Part shown: positions 39,480-54,905 of the stretch, piece by piece
How positions within the stretch are numbered: position 1 is the first letter of the stretch
How the letters are laid out: every line of letters starts with the position of its first letter
NCBI GenBank assembly: GCA_964058845.1
Contig: CAXKVR010000033.1
Location: 1 to 64,000 of the forward strand
Source of the DNA: Carex sylvatica
Lineage: Eukaryota; Streptophyta; Magnoliopsida; Poales; Cyperaceae
DNA: 64,000 nucleotides
Direction: 5' to 3'
Notes under the pieces: model-generated
Seen by the model: the letters and a program-made list of their open reading frames with translations, nothing else
Database searches by the model: none
Told to the model about the DNA's origin: nothing
Program-made: the position numbers and the translations under genes

Positions 39480-39676
39480 GAAGAGCGAACCGAACTAAAC
39501 CGGAAACGAACCGGAAGGCGAACCAAAAGGAGAGCAGATATTTATAGAACCGAACCGCAGCTGTCAAACCTCAAACCGCATTTTCTCCCCAAATCGCATT
39601 CTCATTTCTTCTTTTTCTCTTCTTCTCGTCGTTTTATTAGGGTTTCCTTCTTTCATTTTGCCTTTTCATTCTTCAC

Positions 39677-39719
<43 letters not shown>

Positions 39720-40376
39720 ATCTCTCTCGCGCGCGTTCGACTTTCGCTCCAAGGTAACCTCCTCCTCTTCGCTTTCTCTTTTCTCGCATTCTCCCTTCAC
39801 TTCACGCCACGCCGCCTCTTACGTTTTTTATCTCTCTATTTTTTTCTTCTTCTCTTTTGCTACAATTTAGGGTTTCGTTATGTCAATTGATAGGTTAAAG
39901 TCTGGTATTAGGTTATAATAATATCGAAATCAAGAAACTGTTGGGTGAAAGGATCTGTAGTTTTTTCTGATTCGCATGCACCAGAAAATTGTTCTTTTGT
40001 TGTAGGCACTCGCCACCATCCCTTCTCCTTAGAAAATTATTCTTTCGTTGGTTTATTCTTTAATTTTATGTGCCAGAAACAACAAACTTAATTTTTTCAT
40101 CAATTTAGGGTTTCAAGATTTTTTCTTGAAATTTTCTAGCCTGCAATAATCATGAATATATGTTTCTCTGAAGTGAGATGGTTAGTCAGTCTAGTTTAAT
40201 TTCTCTACAACATGTAAAGACAGTGCTGATGCAAATATTTGTTCTTTTTACATATATGACAGTGAGCACCAACCCCCACCAACCAACCCCATCTTTTGAA
40301 AAGCACAAAGAAGAAAAACAGATTCTCTTGGTGCGTGCGTGTGGTGTTCCTTTGAAATTCGGGAGTGAATTGAATT
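39480..40376 (+). promoter_or_regulatory. Promoter and leader of the DEAD-box helicase gene
   Basis: CT-rich leader with a long (TC)n at 39679-39715 and a likely leader-intron donor (GCTCCAAG then GTAACC, about 39753). The acceptor is not certain; several AG sites precede the ATG at 40377. No other coding frame is convincing here. Confidence 0.45.
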
Positions 40377-43440
<3,064 letters not shown>

Positions 43441-45085
43441 CTGACTCTTGCTGCGATTTTCTTTCAGTTACAATATAAAAATATGTGGTTGTTGGGCTAT
43501 GTTTTTACTTTGTTGTGTTGACGATGGTATAGAATTTTGGTTAGGTATTGTTGTCTGTTGGTCGTCGGTTGTTACTGTCGCATGCTTTGGTCATTTGTAG
43601 GCTGTTGTCAAATGTTCTTTCTGTGTCGATCTGATCTCTCCCTTTTTTCCTGTTTTCCCTGTTTGTTGATCATTGGGGTCTGATCTCTCACATAATAATA
43701 AAGGGAAATTAATGAATGCATTGATGCTGTGGCACTTTTAGGGTTTTATAGAATGTATGTGAGGTGTGAGAGGGTGTGGTGCCAGCCAAGGGTTTTTCCT
43801 TTTTCTTTGGCTTTTCATTTCTTCTCTCTCTTTGCATTTTATTAGGACCCTTTTTTTTATTGGGTTTGTTTGTGGGAAATGGTTAGGCCACAGTAGTAGT
43901 GTTTGTTAGGTTTTCTTCCTTTTTGGTTTATGGGGGTGTACATTCCTTTGAGGTAGCTGAGGGAGAGAAGGGGTATTTATCTCTTTTTTAGATTTGTCAG
44001 AGGGTCATTAGCTGTAATTTACAACTGTTTATCGTCTGATGATTATACTGTTGATTGTTCTGGTTAAGATGCATGTTTCCTTGGAATAATTCCCCCCCTC
44101 TTTTTTTATTTGTTTCTCTTTGCTTTATAACCATTTTTAACTCTTTTAACTATATACGTGGTTTCTACCGCTGCTATTATTGTAGTTTTGCTAAATGTGC
44201 AACGTAGGACTCGCTCTTCTCTTTGACTTTTAGTTAAACAGATTAATTTAATTTTGAGTACAAGTTATTATTATATTAACAATTTTGAACTCTAATATAA
44301 GTTTGATTTTTGCATTATTAAAGATTGATGATTGAATTCATTATTTGTATTATTTAAAATTCGAACTTAAATAACCTGTGAATCAATTTGGAACGGATTA
44401 TATTCATTTTGAGTTTAATTTAAATATGATTAGAACCAAACTTGTTTAATTTATTTCAGAACGAATTAATTAGAAATCAGGAGAAGTAATTGCGAACTTT
44501 TCTCTCGATCGAACTCAAATCGAATGACAAACTAGAAATTAATTATAATTTATTGTGCAGCGCTAGTTCCGATGATAAATAAATGCATATGAATAAATAA
44601 AAAAAGAAAAAAATGAGAAAAGGACAATAAAGGAAAAAGAGAAGTAAAGAAAATGAAATGAAATAGAGAAAGGTCCAAAAGCCCACCGTTGCAAGTTGCG
44701 ACGCAGTCTTTCTTTTTATTTTCTTGTCTTTTTCATGGTTCTGGTTTGGTTTGGTTTGCGTGTTTCCAACGATGAATCAGGTCAGGCATGAGGCATCCCT
44801 CATTCCCTCCTCTCTTCTCTTACTTCTCTATTCCCTACCACTTATATTAAAAAATAATAAAGATAAAATATAATATCTTTATACCCTTCTCTTCTCTTCT
44901 CTTCTCTTCTCTGGAGATTCCTAGGATTTAGGAATCTCTCTCTCTTCTTCTTCTTCTCGCTCTCTCCTCCTCCCGTAAGTTCCTTTCTGAATTCCTTTTG
45001 CGAATTGTGATTCTTTCTGTTGACGATCAACGCTATAATTAGACACTCCACTTCTGATTTCTACTTTATTTAACCCATAATCATT
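43441..45085. other. Helicase 3' UTR, spacer and MFS leader
   Basis: Mostly T-rich 3' UTR-like DNA to about 44100. AT-rich after that, with a (TTCTC)n run at 44887-44912 and CT-rich leader before 45086. No gene. Confidence 0.5.
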
Positions 45086-47594
45086 ATGGTCCATGAAACA
45101 AACACCGATTCGCCAAATGAGGAACCCAATGCTACTTCGCCTTTGGGTAGATTGTCCATTCTCTCATACGGCTCTGGTCACATGCTAAATGATATCACAT
45201 CCTCTTGCTGGTTTACATATCTCCTCCTATTCCTCACTGATGTAGGTCTAACTCCAAGGTACATTTTTCTTTTTCTTTTTCTTTTTCAACTCCTCCTTTA
45301 CATTTCTCATTTTCATTTTGTATTCTGATCATTTTCATTTCAGAAATGCCGCAATTGTCATGCTTTCTGGTCAAGTTGCTGATGCCTTCACAACAATATT
45401 TGTTGGAGAGTTGGTACAAAAAAGTTACTTGGCCTTCATTCTGAAATATATTATTTGCCACTTCTTATATTCTAAATTAATGTAAAAAAAAAAAAAAAAC
45501 TTATTACCATGGAATTGCAGATAGATAGAATTGGGCATTTCAAACTGTGGCATGCTGGAGGTTCCATTTTGGTTGCAATCTCATTTTCTTCGGTTTTTGG
45601 TGGATGTGTTCCATGTAAACTTCTCAAGTCCGATACGTCTGCACTGGAAACAATTGGATATAGTGTTTTTGCTGCCATTTTTAATGTCGGTTGGGCTATT
45701 ACCCAAGTCTCCCACATGTATTTTCCCTTCTCTACTTAATATTTTTCCTCTTCGACACAAAAACTATTCTACTTTTGTTACAATCCAAAATTGAGTTTAT
45801 TGGTTTTTACTTAATTTTCAATGCCTATGTAGGGCAATGGTGAATTGTATCACATTAAACCCAACAAGTCGGGTTTCTCTTGCAAGTTGTCGCAATGCTT
45901 TCACAATGGTAATTGCCTAATTTCAAATATAAACAATTTTTTTCTGTTGTGGTAAAACTTATCCTCACAGTTATATCTCCCTTCTTAAATGCACAAGGTT
46001 TTATTGTCTAATTTCGTAAAATGCTATTGTTTGATTTCTGAAGGTGGCAAACCTGAGTCTGTATGCGGTTGCTTTATCAGTGTTTACTGTATTCAATAAC
46101 ACAGAAGCAGCTAATATAATCTTACAGGTACTGATATCTTTTAACTTAATGCACTTGTTTCTTTTTAACCAAAATAAAATTTTGATATAATTGATGCCCT
46201 TTACAAGTCAAAACCTATTAGTTAACTCCTTTGTAAAACCTAACAGTATCGTTGGATTGCCTATTTGTCTATCTTTTTGGGTTGCTGCTTTGTGCTTGTC
46301 TTTCTCATCGGGACAAAAGAACCTCAGTAAGTTTTCTTCACTTGGCCTCTAAATAATAATCTTTCATTCAACAAATTTAACTACCTTTTTTTAACTACTT
46401 TCTCATTTTATAGGTTGAAACAGCAAATTCAATCTAAGAATGTGTCTAGAATTTCATGGGCTCACTGGTTCAAGAAGGCTTTATACTACCAAGTTGCTAT
46501 GGTCTATATGCTTACTCGATTGGTCACTAATGTTTCACAGGTTTTGTCATCTTTGCCTCTACCATGGATGTAGACTTCACAAATTAAGGCCATTTATTTG
46601 AGTGTCAAATAGAGTACTAACTATACCTTTTATTTTATTTTTTTGTCTCCAGTCGCTTCTTGCTTTTTATGTCATCAATGACTTGGGAATGGGTCAATCT
46701 TCTAAGGCCACTGTAAGCTTATATTTAGTACCAGTTAATAGCTGCTAAAAGATTAATAAAGTTAATACTGATTTTTTTTTTTTTGTTATTATTTATCAGG
46801 TTCCAGCAATTATTTATATTTGTAGCTTTGTCATATCAGTCATTCTACAGGTATAGAGGATTAATTACTTGGCTATCTTCCTTTTTAAATTTGTATTGTG
46901 TACTACTTCTTTTTTCTTTTTATAGTACAAAATCAATTCTTTTTACTGTTTGAAGGAGATGAGATGGTCGAGTTGGCGAATTAAGAGCTTCTTCACAATT
47001 GGAGCAGTACTGTGGATATTTTCTGGCGTTGGTATTTTTATTTTACCCAGCGAATTGCATTACTTCGTATATGCTTTGTCAGTTACCATTGGAGTTGCTA
47101 ATGCTTTGATGACAGTGAGTTGCATCTTCTTATCATTTTTCTTTTGCTTCAGTAAATTACTATACTGTAAAGATTTGGTACTGCGACAGTATCGACACGA
47201 CACGCACTAGCCATACCTTTGAATCAACTTCGGACACTCGTAGCCATTACTTGAAATGCTTTTAATGAATGGAAATTCTTTTTTGTAAATCCAGTTAGCT
47301 ACCATTGTTTCTTTTTTGGTTGTTTTGTGATTTTTGTGGCTGTAATTACAGGTGACGGCAATCAGCATGGAGAGTATACTGGTTGGAGAGGATCTCAACG
47401 GCTGTGCTTTTGTATATGGCTCTCTTAGCTTTACTGACAAGCTCTCATGCGGTATTGCCTTGTATGCTCTGGAGTCATACCAAGGTAACAATTATTTTTC
47501 CTGACTCAACTGGAAGTACTGATCTCTGTTGGTACTGACAACTGATCTCTGTTGGTACTGACAACAGATATTTTCCTTTTTTTTTTTTTTTTGT

Positions 47595-47626
<32 letters not shown>

Positions 47627-48235
47627 CATTTTGGTTTTGCTGGTATTCCATTTGCTTAATTGGGGCCTGTAGCCAAAATCCAGTATTGATTGTTAATATT
47701 AGCAGAGACAATGGATGCGATTGGTGGTGACACTAAACCCTAGAGTTTTCTTGTTCATAATGATTTTAAATCCCTAGTTATATATGGATTTCATTGTGCA
47801 ACTAAAACATACACAACAGGGCCCAAGTAAATGCTTGTAACATTAATTTCTTGTCAGTATTTTTCTCTATTCTGATAGATATTATTATTGGAAATTAGTA
47901 AAATTTTATAAAAGTGATCCTTGTATTAACATTTTGATAATTGATCTTGCCCTTCTTGATTGTTAGAAATCAATTTACTTTTGCAATGCAAAAAATCATT
48001 TAAATTAAGTTGGTCCATAAATAAACTTGCTTTGATTTGTTTTGTTTTTGATGTATATGCAGCTACTCCAGATGTGAAAACCGATTGTTTGTTGGGACTA
48101 ACTCATTCAGTTACAAGACTTGGTTTGGGGCTACTTCCATCGGTTTGTGCTTTCATTTCAATTGTGGTGACTCACACTATGGATCTTCAGCATCGCCACC
48201 GCCCGAATCCTTTAGTAGAACCCCTTCTAGTGTAA
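45086..48235 (+). CDS. Major facilitator superfamily transporter, MFSD12-like
   Basis: Polytopic membrane protein of 460 residues from 12 exons: 45086-45258, 45344-45413, 45521-45717, 45833-45908, 46044-46127, 46247-46326, 46414-46540, 46653-46712, 46800-46850, 46956-47114, 47352-47484 and 48063-48235. The start RLSILSYGSGHMLNDITSSCWFTYLL matches the MFSD12 pattern; then LSGQVADAFTT and the MFS loop motif IDRIGHFKLWH between spans 2 and 3. About 11-12 hydrophobic segments are visible, and the second half contains ISWAHWFKKALYYQVAMVYM. Animal MFSD12 is linked to cystine/cysteine import into lysosome-like organelles. The plant substrate is not known to me, so vacuolar/lysosomal transport is only a guess. 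All phases agree. Intron 11 has a 30-G run and a 23-bp duplication. Confidence 0.9.
47518..47563. repeat. 23-bp perfect tandem duplication in intron 11
   Basis: Two identical copies (47518-47540, 47541-47563) of a unit containing CTGATCTCTGTTGGTACTG. Confidence 0.9.
47575..47624. repeat. T-run followed by a 30-G homopolymer
   Basis: About 16 Ts, then GTG merging into 30 consecutive Gs (47595-47624), inside intron 11 of the MFS gene. It may be a true microsatellite or an assembly/sequencing artefact. Confidence 0.9.
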
Positions 48236-48694
48236 TTCTATATATAACTTAACCTCATCTCTAGGAATTGGAGGTCACTTATTATCTTTGACACCAATAG
48301 ACACAAGTACCAGCGAGTCATAACTTGTAACAGCAAATCCAGTTGGATCTTTCATTTTTATGCAAGTACAAACTCGGAGAATTCGGTTTCTCCTGCATGA
48401 TGTATATAAATACCATTTAATTTCCTAATTTTTTTTTTTTCAATTATAGTAATAATACATAGAGGTTTACTGGAGATATTTTACCTGTATTTTTTTTTAC
48501 ACTGAAACGAGACAGCATACTTGAGATCATTTGACAAGAAAACTCAACAATATATCAAGTAATAACACAAAAAGAGTAAATGATAGAATAATGAAAGTTT
48601 ATACAAATGCCCCTATTCTTATTATCTATAAATTTGAAGCCCCTCTGATGTCTTCAATAATGGCAAAATTAATTAACAAATGCGCGTAAGAAAA
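48236..48694. other. Convergent 3' UTRs
   Basis: Ends of the MFS gene (+) and ankyrin gene (-). No other feature. Confidence 0.55.
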
Positions 48695-50814
48695 TTAGTA
48701 TCTCGGCGGAAGGAAACGAGGTAGTGGTGAGAAACACTGAGAGACCGGCCATGGCGAAATACCAGAGATGTTGAACCTGAATCTGAACAGGATAGCAACT
48801 GTGCATATTAGTACTACTGTGATTACTGTGACAAGCACAAGCCAGAGGCTTGTTGGAGAAACCAGGTACAATCCGCTTACAAATGCTACTGTTGTGGTAA
48901 CATATGCAAAACCCAAGAGCATCCGTGCCAACGCTTTATACTCCTCCCGTATGTAAGTTGCTGTGAAGCACACGGCAAGGGAAGACAGCATAGCTATGGT
49001 GTATGTTACCAGGAACACCTTAAAAGGAACTTGTTTTGTTGCGAGGTCGTTATAATTAGCAACACTACTGTATCCTGCTGCAGACACACGCACAGTAGAG
49101 AAAACAGCTATAAAGGTGATTGTGATGATTAGAATCGCAACCAGAGAAGCGTTCTTTGTGTACTTATCCTGCAGCATCAAGTAGCCCGTCTTCTTTTGTT
49201 CTTGTTGAACATGGCTTAGGTTCATCATCTTCTTCTTCGCTCTATGTTCTGACTGGTCTGATGCATGGAAGCAGATTTGATGCGACAACAAGGCGTAGGC
49301 ATCGTTCTGCACAAATTAATTAAGCAAATTAGAGATCGATTGATCGAGATTGATGGAAATAAAAATTAACTAATAATTAATCAAAGAAAGTCGAGATCGA
49401 CTAATAACTTACCCATTTGCGAGTGTTGTACAAGTCCTTTCTACTATAGACTAGATCAACTGCACTCTTGTTATCAGGAGTGACAGTGGTACAATCTTGT
49501 GCCTCGTGGTTTAACAGAGGTCTGAGAAGCTCTGCATTGCACATGCCAGCAGCACAATGCAGCGGAAGCTTTCCGCTCAAATCTGCTTGGTTGATTAGCC
49601 TTCGGAACCGAGGAGTGCTAAGGAGGTATGTGACCATCTTGGGATGCTCCTTTTCGATGGCTCGATGGAGTGCATTCACTCTATTCGTTCCGTTGCGGTA
49701 ATAAGCAGAATCGGGGCAGCGGGTTGCGATCTCTTTTGCAATCTCTACCCTCCCGAGGCTCACTGCCAATATAAATGGGCTGTGCATACACTCGTGTGAG
49801 TCGTTGTCTTCTTCTTCTTCGCCCTCGCTGCTGCAGGCCCCACAATTGATGTAAGCAAGGCTGGGATCGTGTCTCATGAATGTTTCAACCATCTCAAGGT
49901 TATCGATCGCTACGGCAAGAGTCAGAGGAGTGTGTCCGTTGCATAGTCTAGATGCTAGGTGCGGCCGTTTCTTCAACAGCTTGTTAACTATTCCTGATGC
50001 ATAAAATTAAGACCAGAAAAATGTTACTTTAGAATGAATATAATTAAATTTTATTTAATTTAAAGAGGAAATTAACATCTGTCATGTCATTGCCTATTTG
50101 TCGAGCTACCACGGCGGAATGCATGGCTGTAGTATTTGCAGGCCCTTCATCTGATGACTCGGGAATTGCGAGCAGTTCCTCTATGACATCTGGATATCCA
50201 CGTCGGCATGCAATATGCATAGGTGACTCGCCATTTTTGCTGACTTGGCATGACAGACGGGCAGCAGTCTCCTGATGATCACGCACCTTATCTAAAATGT
50301 GCAGTGCTACATCTCTATCAGGCATGCTACGCAGTGCATGGTGAAGTGCATTTTGACCGCACAAATCTGTCATCTCAAGCATCTCGCATAGGTGATTTCG
50401 AGGTAGTGCTCTCTCTAAATCATGATCGGGCAGTTCCCTTGAGCTCGCAGCAGCAGCTATGAAGGTTCTAGCCAGGGAGCTGTTGCCGGCCATCAGAGCT
50501 CCAATCAGTGGGGTCTCTCTGTTGTTGTTTAGGCTGGTGAGGAGCGACGGTTCTCTAAATAAGACCTTCCCGGCAAAGGTGTCGTGGCCGAGCATCACGG
50601 CCAGGTGGAGGGCGGTGTTTCCGTATGGAGTTTTATCCTTGAGAATATCCGGGCCAACGAGTTGGTCGTACAGAAAATCAAATAGGCCGCAATTACCAGA
50701 TCGACATGCCTCCAGTAGCCTCGGATGCATGCCAGTTGGCCGCAACGACTCATCATTCACAGCCTCTGTCGTTGCGCTGCAGGATGGATCGCTGGTTAAC
50801 TCTATTCCGGCCAT
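48695..50814 (-). CDS. Ankyrin-repeat membrane protein with PGG domain (ACD6/ITN1-like)
   Basis: 637 residues from three exons on the minus strand: 50814-50094, 49993-49413 and 49306-48695. The N-terminal two thirds hold ankyrin repeats (YGNTALHLAVMLGHD, CGQNALHHALRSMPD, NGESPMHIACRRGYPDVIEE, NTTAMHSAVVARQ, NGHTPLTLAVAIDNLEMVE, SGKLPLHCAAGM). The C-terminus is a PGG domain: an amphipathic lead (QEQKKTGYLMLQDKYTKNAS), then four membrane spans (SLVAILIITITFIAVFS; VFLVTYTIAMLSSLAVCFTA; MLLGFAYVTTTVAFVSG; LWLVLVTVITVVLICTVAIL). Such proteins act in defence and stress signalling at membranes. Exon 1-2 joining needs a GC donor (ATAG then GCAATG) to keep the repeat frame, giving VVARQIGIVNKLLKKRPH. 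The nearby GT donors break the frame. Acidic loop GEEEEDND lies in exon 2. Confidence 0.9.
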
Positions 50815-52264
50815 ATATACTAGCTAGCTAAGTAACACACTAATTAACTAACTAGCAATAAGTAAGAGATACGTGTCGATCGATGGATAGGATATCTATG
50901 TATGTACGTAGCCTGGAGAAGCTTTTGTTTTATATACATACAAGTTAATTAGTACCAATTATATATATGCTGAATTACTGGTATAATGAAGCATGGATTT
51001 TGAATTATATATATATTAATTATTATATGCTGGAGAGCGATGATCAGTTTGTTGGGTTGGAACCTGGAAGCACGTCTACATGATATATGCATGATCTCTC
51101 TGTGCGTCAACAGAGCCTCATCAGCATATATATAATAATATATATCCTACGTTTTCAATTGGATTAATTCCTTGTTTGATATCAATTATAGGTTTTCATA
51201 TCAAAGCCTATCCACATGACTTCAAGCTGCAATCAATCTTAACCGTTGAAATATATTGATCAGTTTACATGTCAAATTTATAAATTGAATAAAAAATCAA
51301 TTAGTGAAAGAAAAGATTTATAGGACACTTTTATGTGTTCATTTTTCATTATTTTTTACTACTTTATTTTATACTAATTTTTTTTTTTGTTATAAAGGTG
51401 GTATGAACCACATGTTTTATTTACTTTATATTAAATTAAATTGAAACTTTATAAATTTGATATGTAAATGCTAAACTCGTAAAGTAAATCAGTTTTAACA
51501 GTTATTGAATTCGTCGTTTGAAGTTTATTGATAGATTTTTAAAATTAAGTTTATAAAGAAATTGATGAGCTCCAAAAACACACGCTAATTATACTCGTAT
51601 GATATTTGATTATGTATGTAATGTATGTAATTAAATTGATAAGCTAACATTAATATTACTATTTATTTGTAACATATATATGTACTTGGGAGTTGCACTT
51701 ACAGCTAATATATATTCTCGGTGAAATTAATGAACAAATAATTATAGCACGCCGGTGCATGCAGTATTAATTAAATAAGATGATGGACCCGTCATGCCCA
51801 TAATTATATAGGCAAAAAAAAAAAAAAAAAAACACGTCATCTTCAAGCAAGTGTGCCTATTATTTATTTATTTAATTTGTTTTTTCAAATAAAAAACTGT
51901 ACCAAATGAAAGAGATGGTTCCAGGAACATATGTTCGAACATAAAACCATGGATATGCATGCATATCTGTTTGTGCAAATACGTGTTTGCTATTAATTAA
52001 TTTTATACCACACAGACATATATATATATATAGAGAGAGACTATGGTACATTGTAATGCATAGGCATTTTTGTGCATTGAATCATAAATCATCGGATTCA
52101 AAATTCAAATGACTGATCCAAACCGTTCATCTTGTTCTCCATATTAATATGTGCTTGAAAACCAAATTTTATATTTTTTGTTAAGTCACTTTGAAAATCA
52201 TTGATCCAATGGTGCCTTCTGATTTTACTGTACTATATATATATATACATACACACACATAACC
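50815..52264. other. AT-rich spacer with half of a foldback relative
   Basis: No gene. About 52080-52250 contains CATATTAATATGTGCTTG, AAGTCACTTTGAAAATCATT and CTTCTGATTTTACTGTAC, matching one arm of the foldback at 22137-22555. Confidence 0.6.
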
Positions 52265-53279
52265 CCAATTTTTTATTTATATAAAAAAATTAAAAAAATA
52301 ACCATATCTCAGAGGTATTTCGAAAACTATCCAAACTGGAATTTTTTTTTCCAGTTACACTAATTTTTGAAAAAAAAAAATTCAATAAAAGAATATTAAA
52401 ACCGGAAAAAAAAAATTCGGCAATAAATTTTCGGAAATTTTTTTTTCGGTTTGAAGTTCCAAAATTGAATTATTTTTTTCCAGTTTTATGATTTTTTTTT
52501 TAGGAATTTTTTTCGGATTCTTTTTTTCTTCTTCTATTTTTCAGTTTTTATAATTTATTTATTTTGTGTATTGAAGTATTAGAAATATTTAATATATTTT
52601 TAAAAAAATAGATGTAATACTATATAATTTAATTTTTTATGCCGGATTTTTTACGGCCATAAGAAAAAGTAATATATTTCTTTATTTGTTATTAAAAAAA
52701 AATAAAAATTCTTGGATTATGAGTTATTGATACCGGTTTAAAAGTCACTTCTAGATAAAACTTTTTAGAAATTAAATATACTAGAAAGATGACAATATTT
52801 TTTGTATTTACTTAGAAGTGACTTTTGAACGAGGATGAATAACTGAGAATCCAAGAATTTTTATTTTTTTTCAATAACAAATAAAGAAATATATTAATTT
52901 TTCTAATGGCCGTAAAAAATCCGCATGAAAAATATTGATCCGGATTATTTGTAGCAATCTTTCGAATAAATCAAATTCTATAGTATTCCATCTATTTAAA
53001 AATAAATATATTAAATATTTCTAATACTTCTATACAAAAAAAATTATAAAAATGGAAAAACAAAAAAAAAATTCCTAAAAAAAAAAAAATCCTAAAACCG
53101 AATTTTTTTTTTCAAAAATTTATTATCGGAATTTGTTTTTTTCAATTTTAATATCCAATTACCGGAATTTTTTTTCCGAAAATTGGTGATGAAATCAGAA
53201 TTTTTTTTTTTCTGATTTGGGTAGTTTTCGAAATACGTCTGAGATTTGATTATTTTTGGATATAAATAAAAAAAATCGG
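52265..53279. mobile_element. Non-autonomous MULE-type element, 1,015 bp
   Basis: Ends CCAATTTTTTATTTATATAA and, inverted from the right, CCGATTTTTTTTATTTATA, with further inverted similarity (GGTATTTCGAAAACTA near 52314 against its inverse near 53220). Flanking 9-mers CACATAACC and TAGATAACC match at 7 of 9, a decayed duplication. Most of the interior is itself a large inverted repeat, with TTGGATTATGAGTTATTGA-like blocks near 52710 and inverted near 52840. It shares internal blocks with the elements at 23598 and 61864. No protein. Confidence 0.8.
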
Positions 53280-54371
53280 TAGATAACCAATGCGCGCATA
53301 TCAGACATCTGTATATCTGAGATCTGATTATTTTTTAATTTTTCTCTTTTGTAAGCAGTTGATTCTCATTTTTTACATTTAATATTGTTATTGATTTACA
53401 AAACTAATCCTTCAAAAAATAAACTTAGACACAAGCAATAATTGGGTATATAAACGGAAAATGTCCCTCCCAATTAATGAAACAAAATATAATTAAAATT
53501 TTCTGATTATAGTATCATAAAACAATTGTTTATTTACATATCCAAAGCGTACTAAGTAATTAATTAAGTATAAAATTAAGAATTTTGATTATTAAGACTT
53601 TAGTTACGTTTATTTTGAAGTGTTGTACTGTACTCATCTAGATCTCCATCTGAATTGAGTCACCTCATATAACACACTCTTCAGTCTTCAGTACCGCCAC
53701 CTGCTCTGGAGTGTACCGGATCCGGATATACTTTCCCGCCTCCGGTTGTTGGTTGTTGGTTGTTGCGTCGCCATTTCTCTACAGGTAGCTATGGCCTATG
53801 GGAGATCCAATCATATCTCCAGACTCGCTGCCTCTACCTTTGGATCTCCAATATTCATAAATAATTTGAACATACTTATGATTTCACAAAAAAAATGCTC
53901 AAATTATGACTTCTCCTGCAATTTGCACCTCTCAAAATTCCAATATCCTTTGGGCCAAAATTTAATATCTTTCTTTTTCTAATGATTTTTGTTATTTAAT
54001 ATAATTTATGATTATTCACACAAAATTTACATCACTACCTCTCAAGTCTCAAGGGAACACAGCCACTGTTCAAAAGATTCATTGCTCTCTGCACAAAAAA
54101 ATAAAAAATAAAGGAGCATTTAAATTACACGTCATAATTTTTTATACTAAGTTTAGAAAGTACTGCATAAATTGTTAAAATCAATTTTTTTTTTTGGCTC
54201 TTTACCAACACGTACCAATTTCACTTGGTATCAGACCAGTACATACTGGTACCAGTACCAGACATAATTTTTTTTCCATTTTGAAAATGTGCAGACAAAA
54301 GTTTAGTTCATTCAGGGTCGGTCAGGTAATGCACTGGTACTGATACTGGTACTGGTACCAGTAGTATGTAA
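53280..54371. other. Spacer with GGTACCAGTAC-type repeats
   Basis: AT-rich. Around 54224-54262 and 54328-54362 there are short repeats of ACTGGTACC/GGTACCAGT. The short frame 53746-53982 shows no domain. No gene claimed. Confidence 0.5.
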
Positions 54372-54905
54372 CTAGTTACAAAGTACCAATGTAGTCTGGT
54401 TGATGCTTTTAATTTGGTAATTTACAAATATCTGACCTGACAGTCCCTCTCGGGTGGGGATTGTCACACTGAACCCGAAACCTGCATTGGTCCTGTCCAC
54501 TAACGGGTACGGGTTAGCATGCCCGGTTCTATAACACGGCACCAAAACCGCAAAGCTATCCTCTGAGTCATCATCACTGTTACAAAAGTCATTCGGGTGC
54601 GGTTCAAGCCACCCAATAGACCAATCGGATCCATCCGATTCAGAACCCGATAAACAGGCTCCACCATCAGATGGAACTATAACCATGTCGTGCTCCTTGT
54701 CGATCCTCTTCTCCTTTGATGAATTGCTTCGCTTCTTTCGGTTTCGGATCCTTGTAGTTGCAGAAGCGGAGGCGGTGGAGAAATTGATGAGCTTAACGGG
54801 TTCGGATGGGAAATCTGTTGATGGAGGTGATTTGGGGCATCTCTTGCGGGGCTTTGCATCTCTGTTTAATATCCAGTGCGATAAGCGTGTCAATGCTATC
54901 GCCAT
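54372..54905 (-). CDS. Plant protein of unknown function with acidic DSEDSFAVLVPCYR motif
   Basis: Minus strand. The frame is open from 55028, but the likely start is the Met at 54905 (MAIALTRLSHWILNRDAKPR), because upstream residues look like translated AT-rich leader. About 177 residues. A basic Ser/Lys-rich part (KPRKRCPKSPP; RIRNRKKRSNSSKEKRIDKE) precedes SESDGSDWSIGWLEPH, then DDDSEDSFAVLVPCYR. I recall small uncharacterised plant proteins with this acidic SDW...SFAVLVPCY arrangement but no function. The last residues after EGLSG may be wrong: a possible donor (GTCAGGTCAG on the minus strand) near 54440 could splice to another exon I did not find. No membrane span in the short form. Confidence 0.65.
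   Translation of the reverse strand: MAIALTRLSHWILNRDAKPRKRCPKSPPSTDFPSEPVKLINFSTASASATTRIRNRKKRSNSSKEKRIDKEHDMVIVPSDGGACLSGSESDGSDWSIGWLEPHPNDFCNSDDDSEDSFAVLVPCYRTGHANPYPLVDRTNAGFGFSVTIPTREGLSGQIFVNYQIKSINQTTLVLCN

Noticed and set aside
50044..50093. Exon 1 of the ankyrin gene running on to 50076 with donor GTTAAT
   Set aside because: This joins exon 2 in the wrong phase and gives an immediate stop; the GC donor keeps the repeat.
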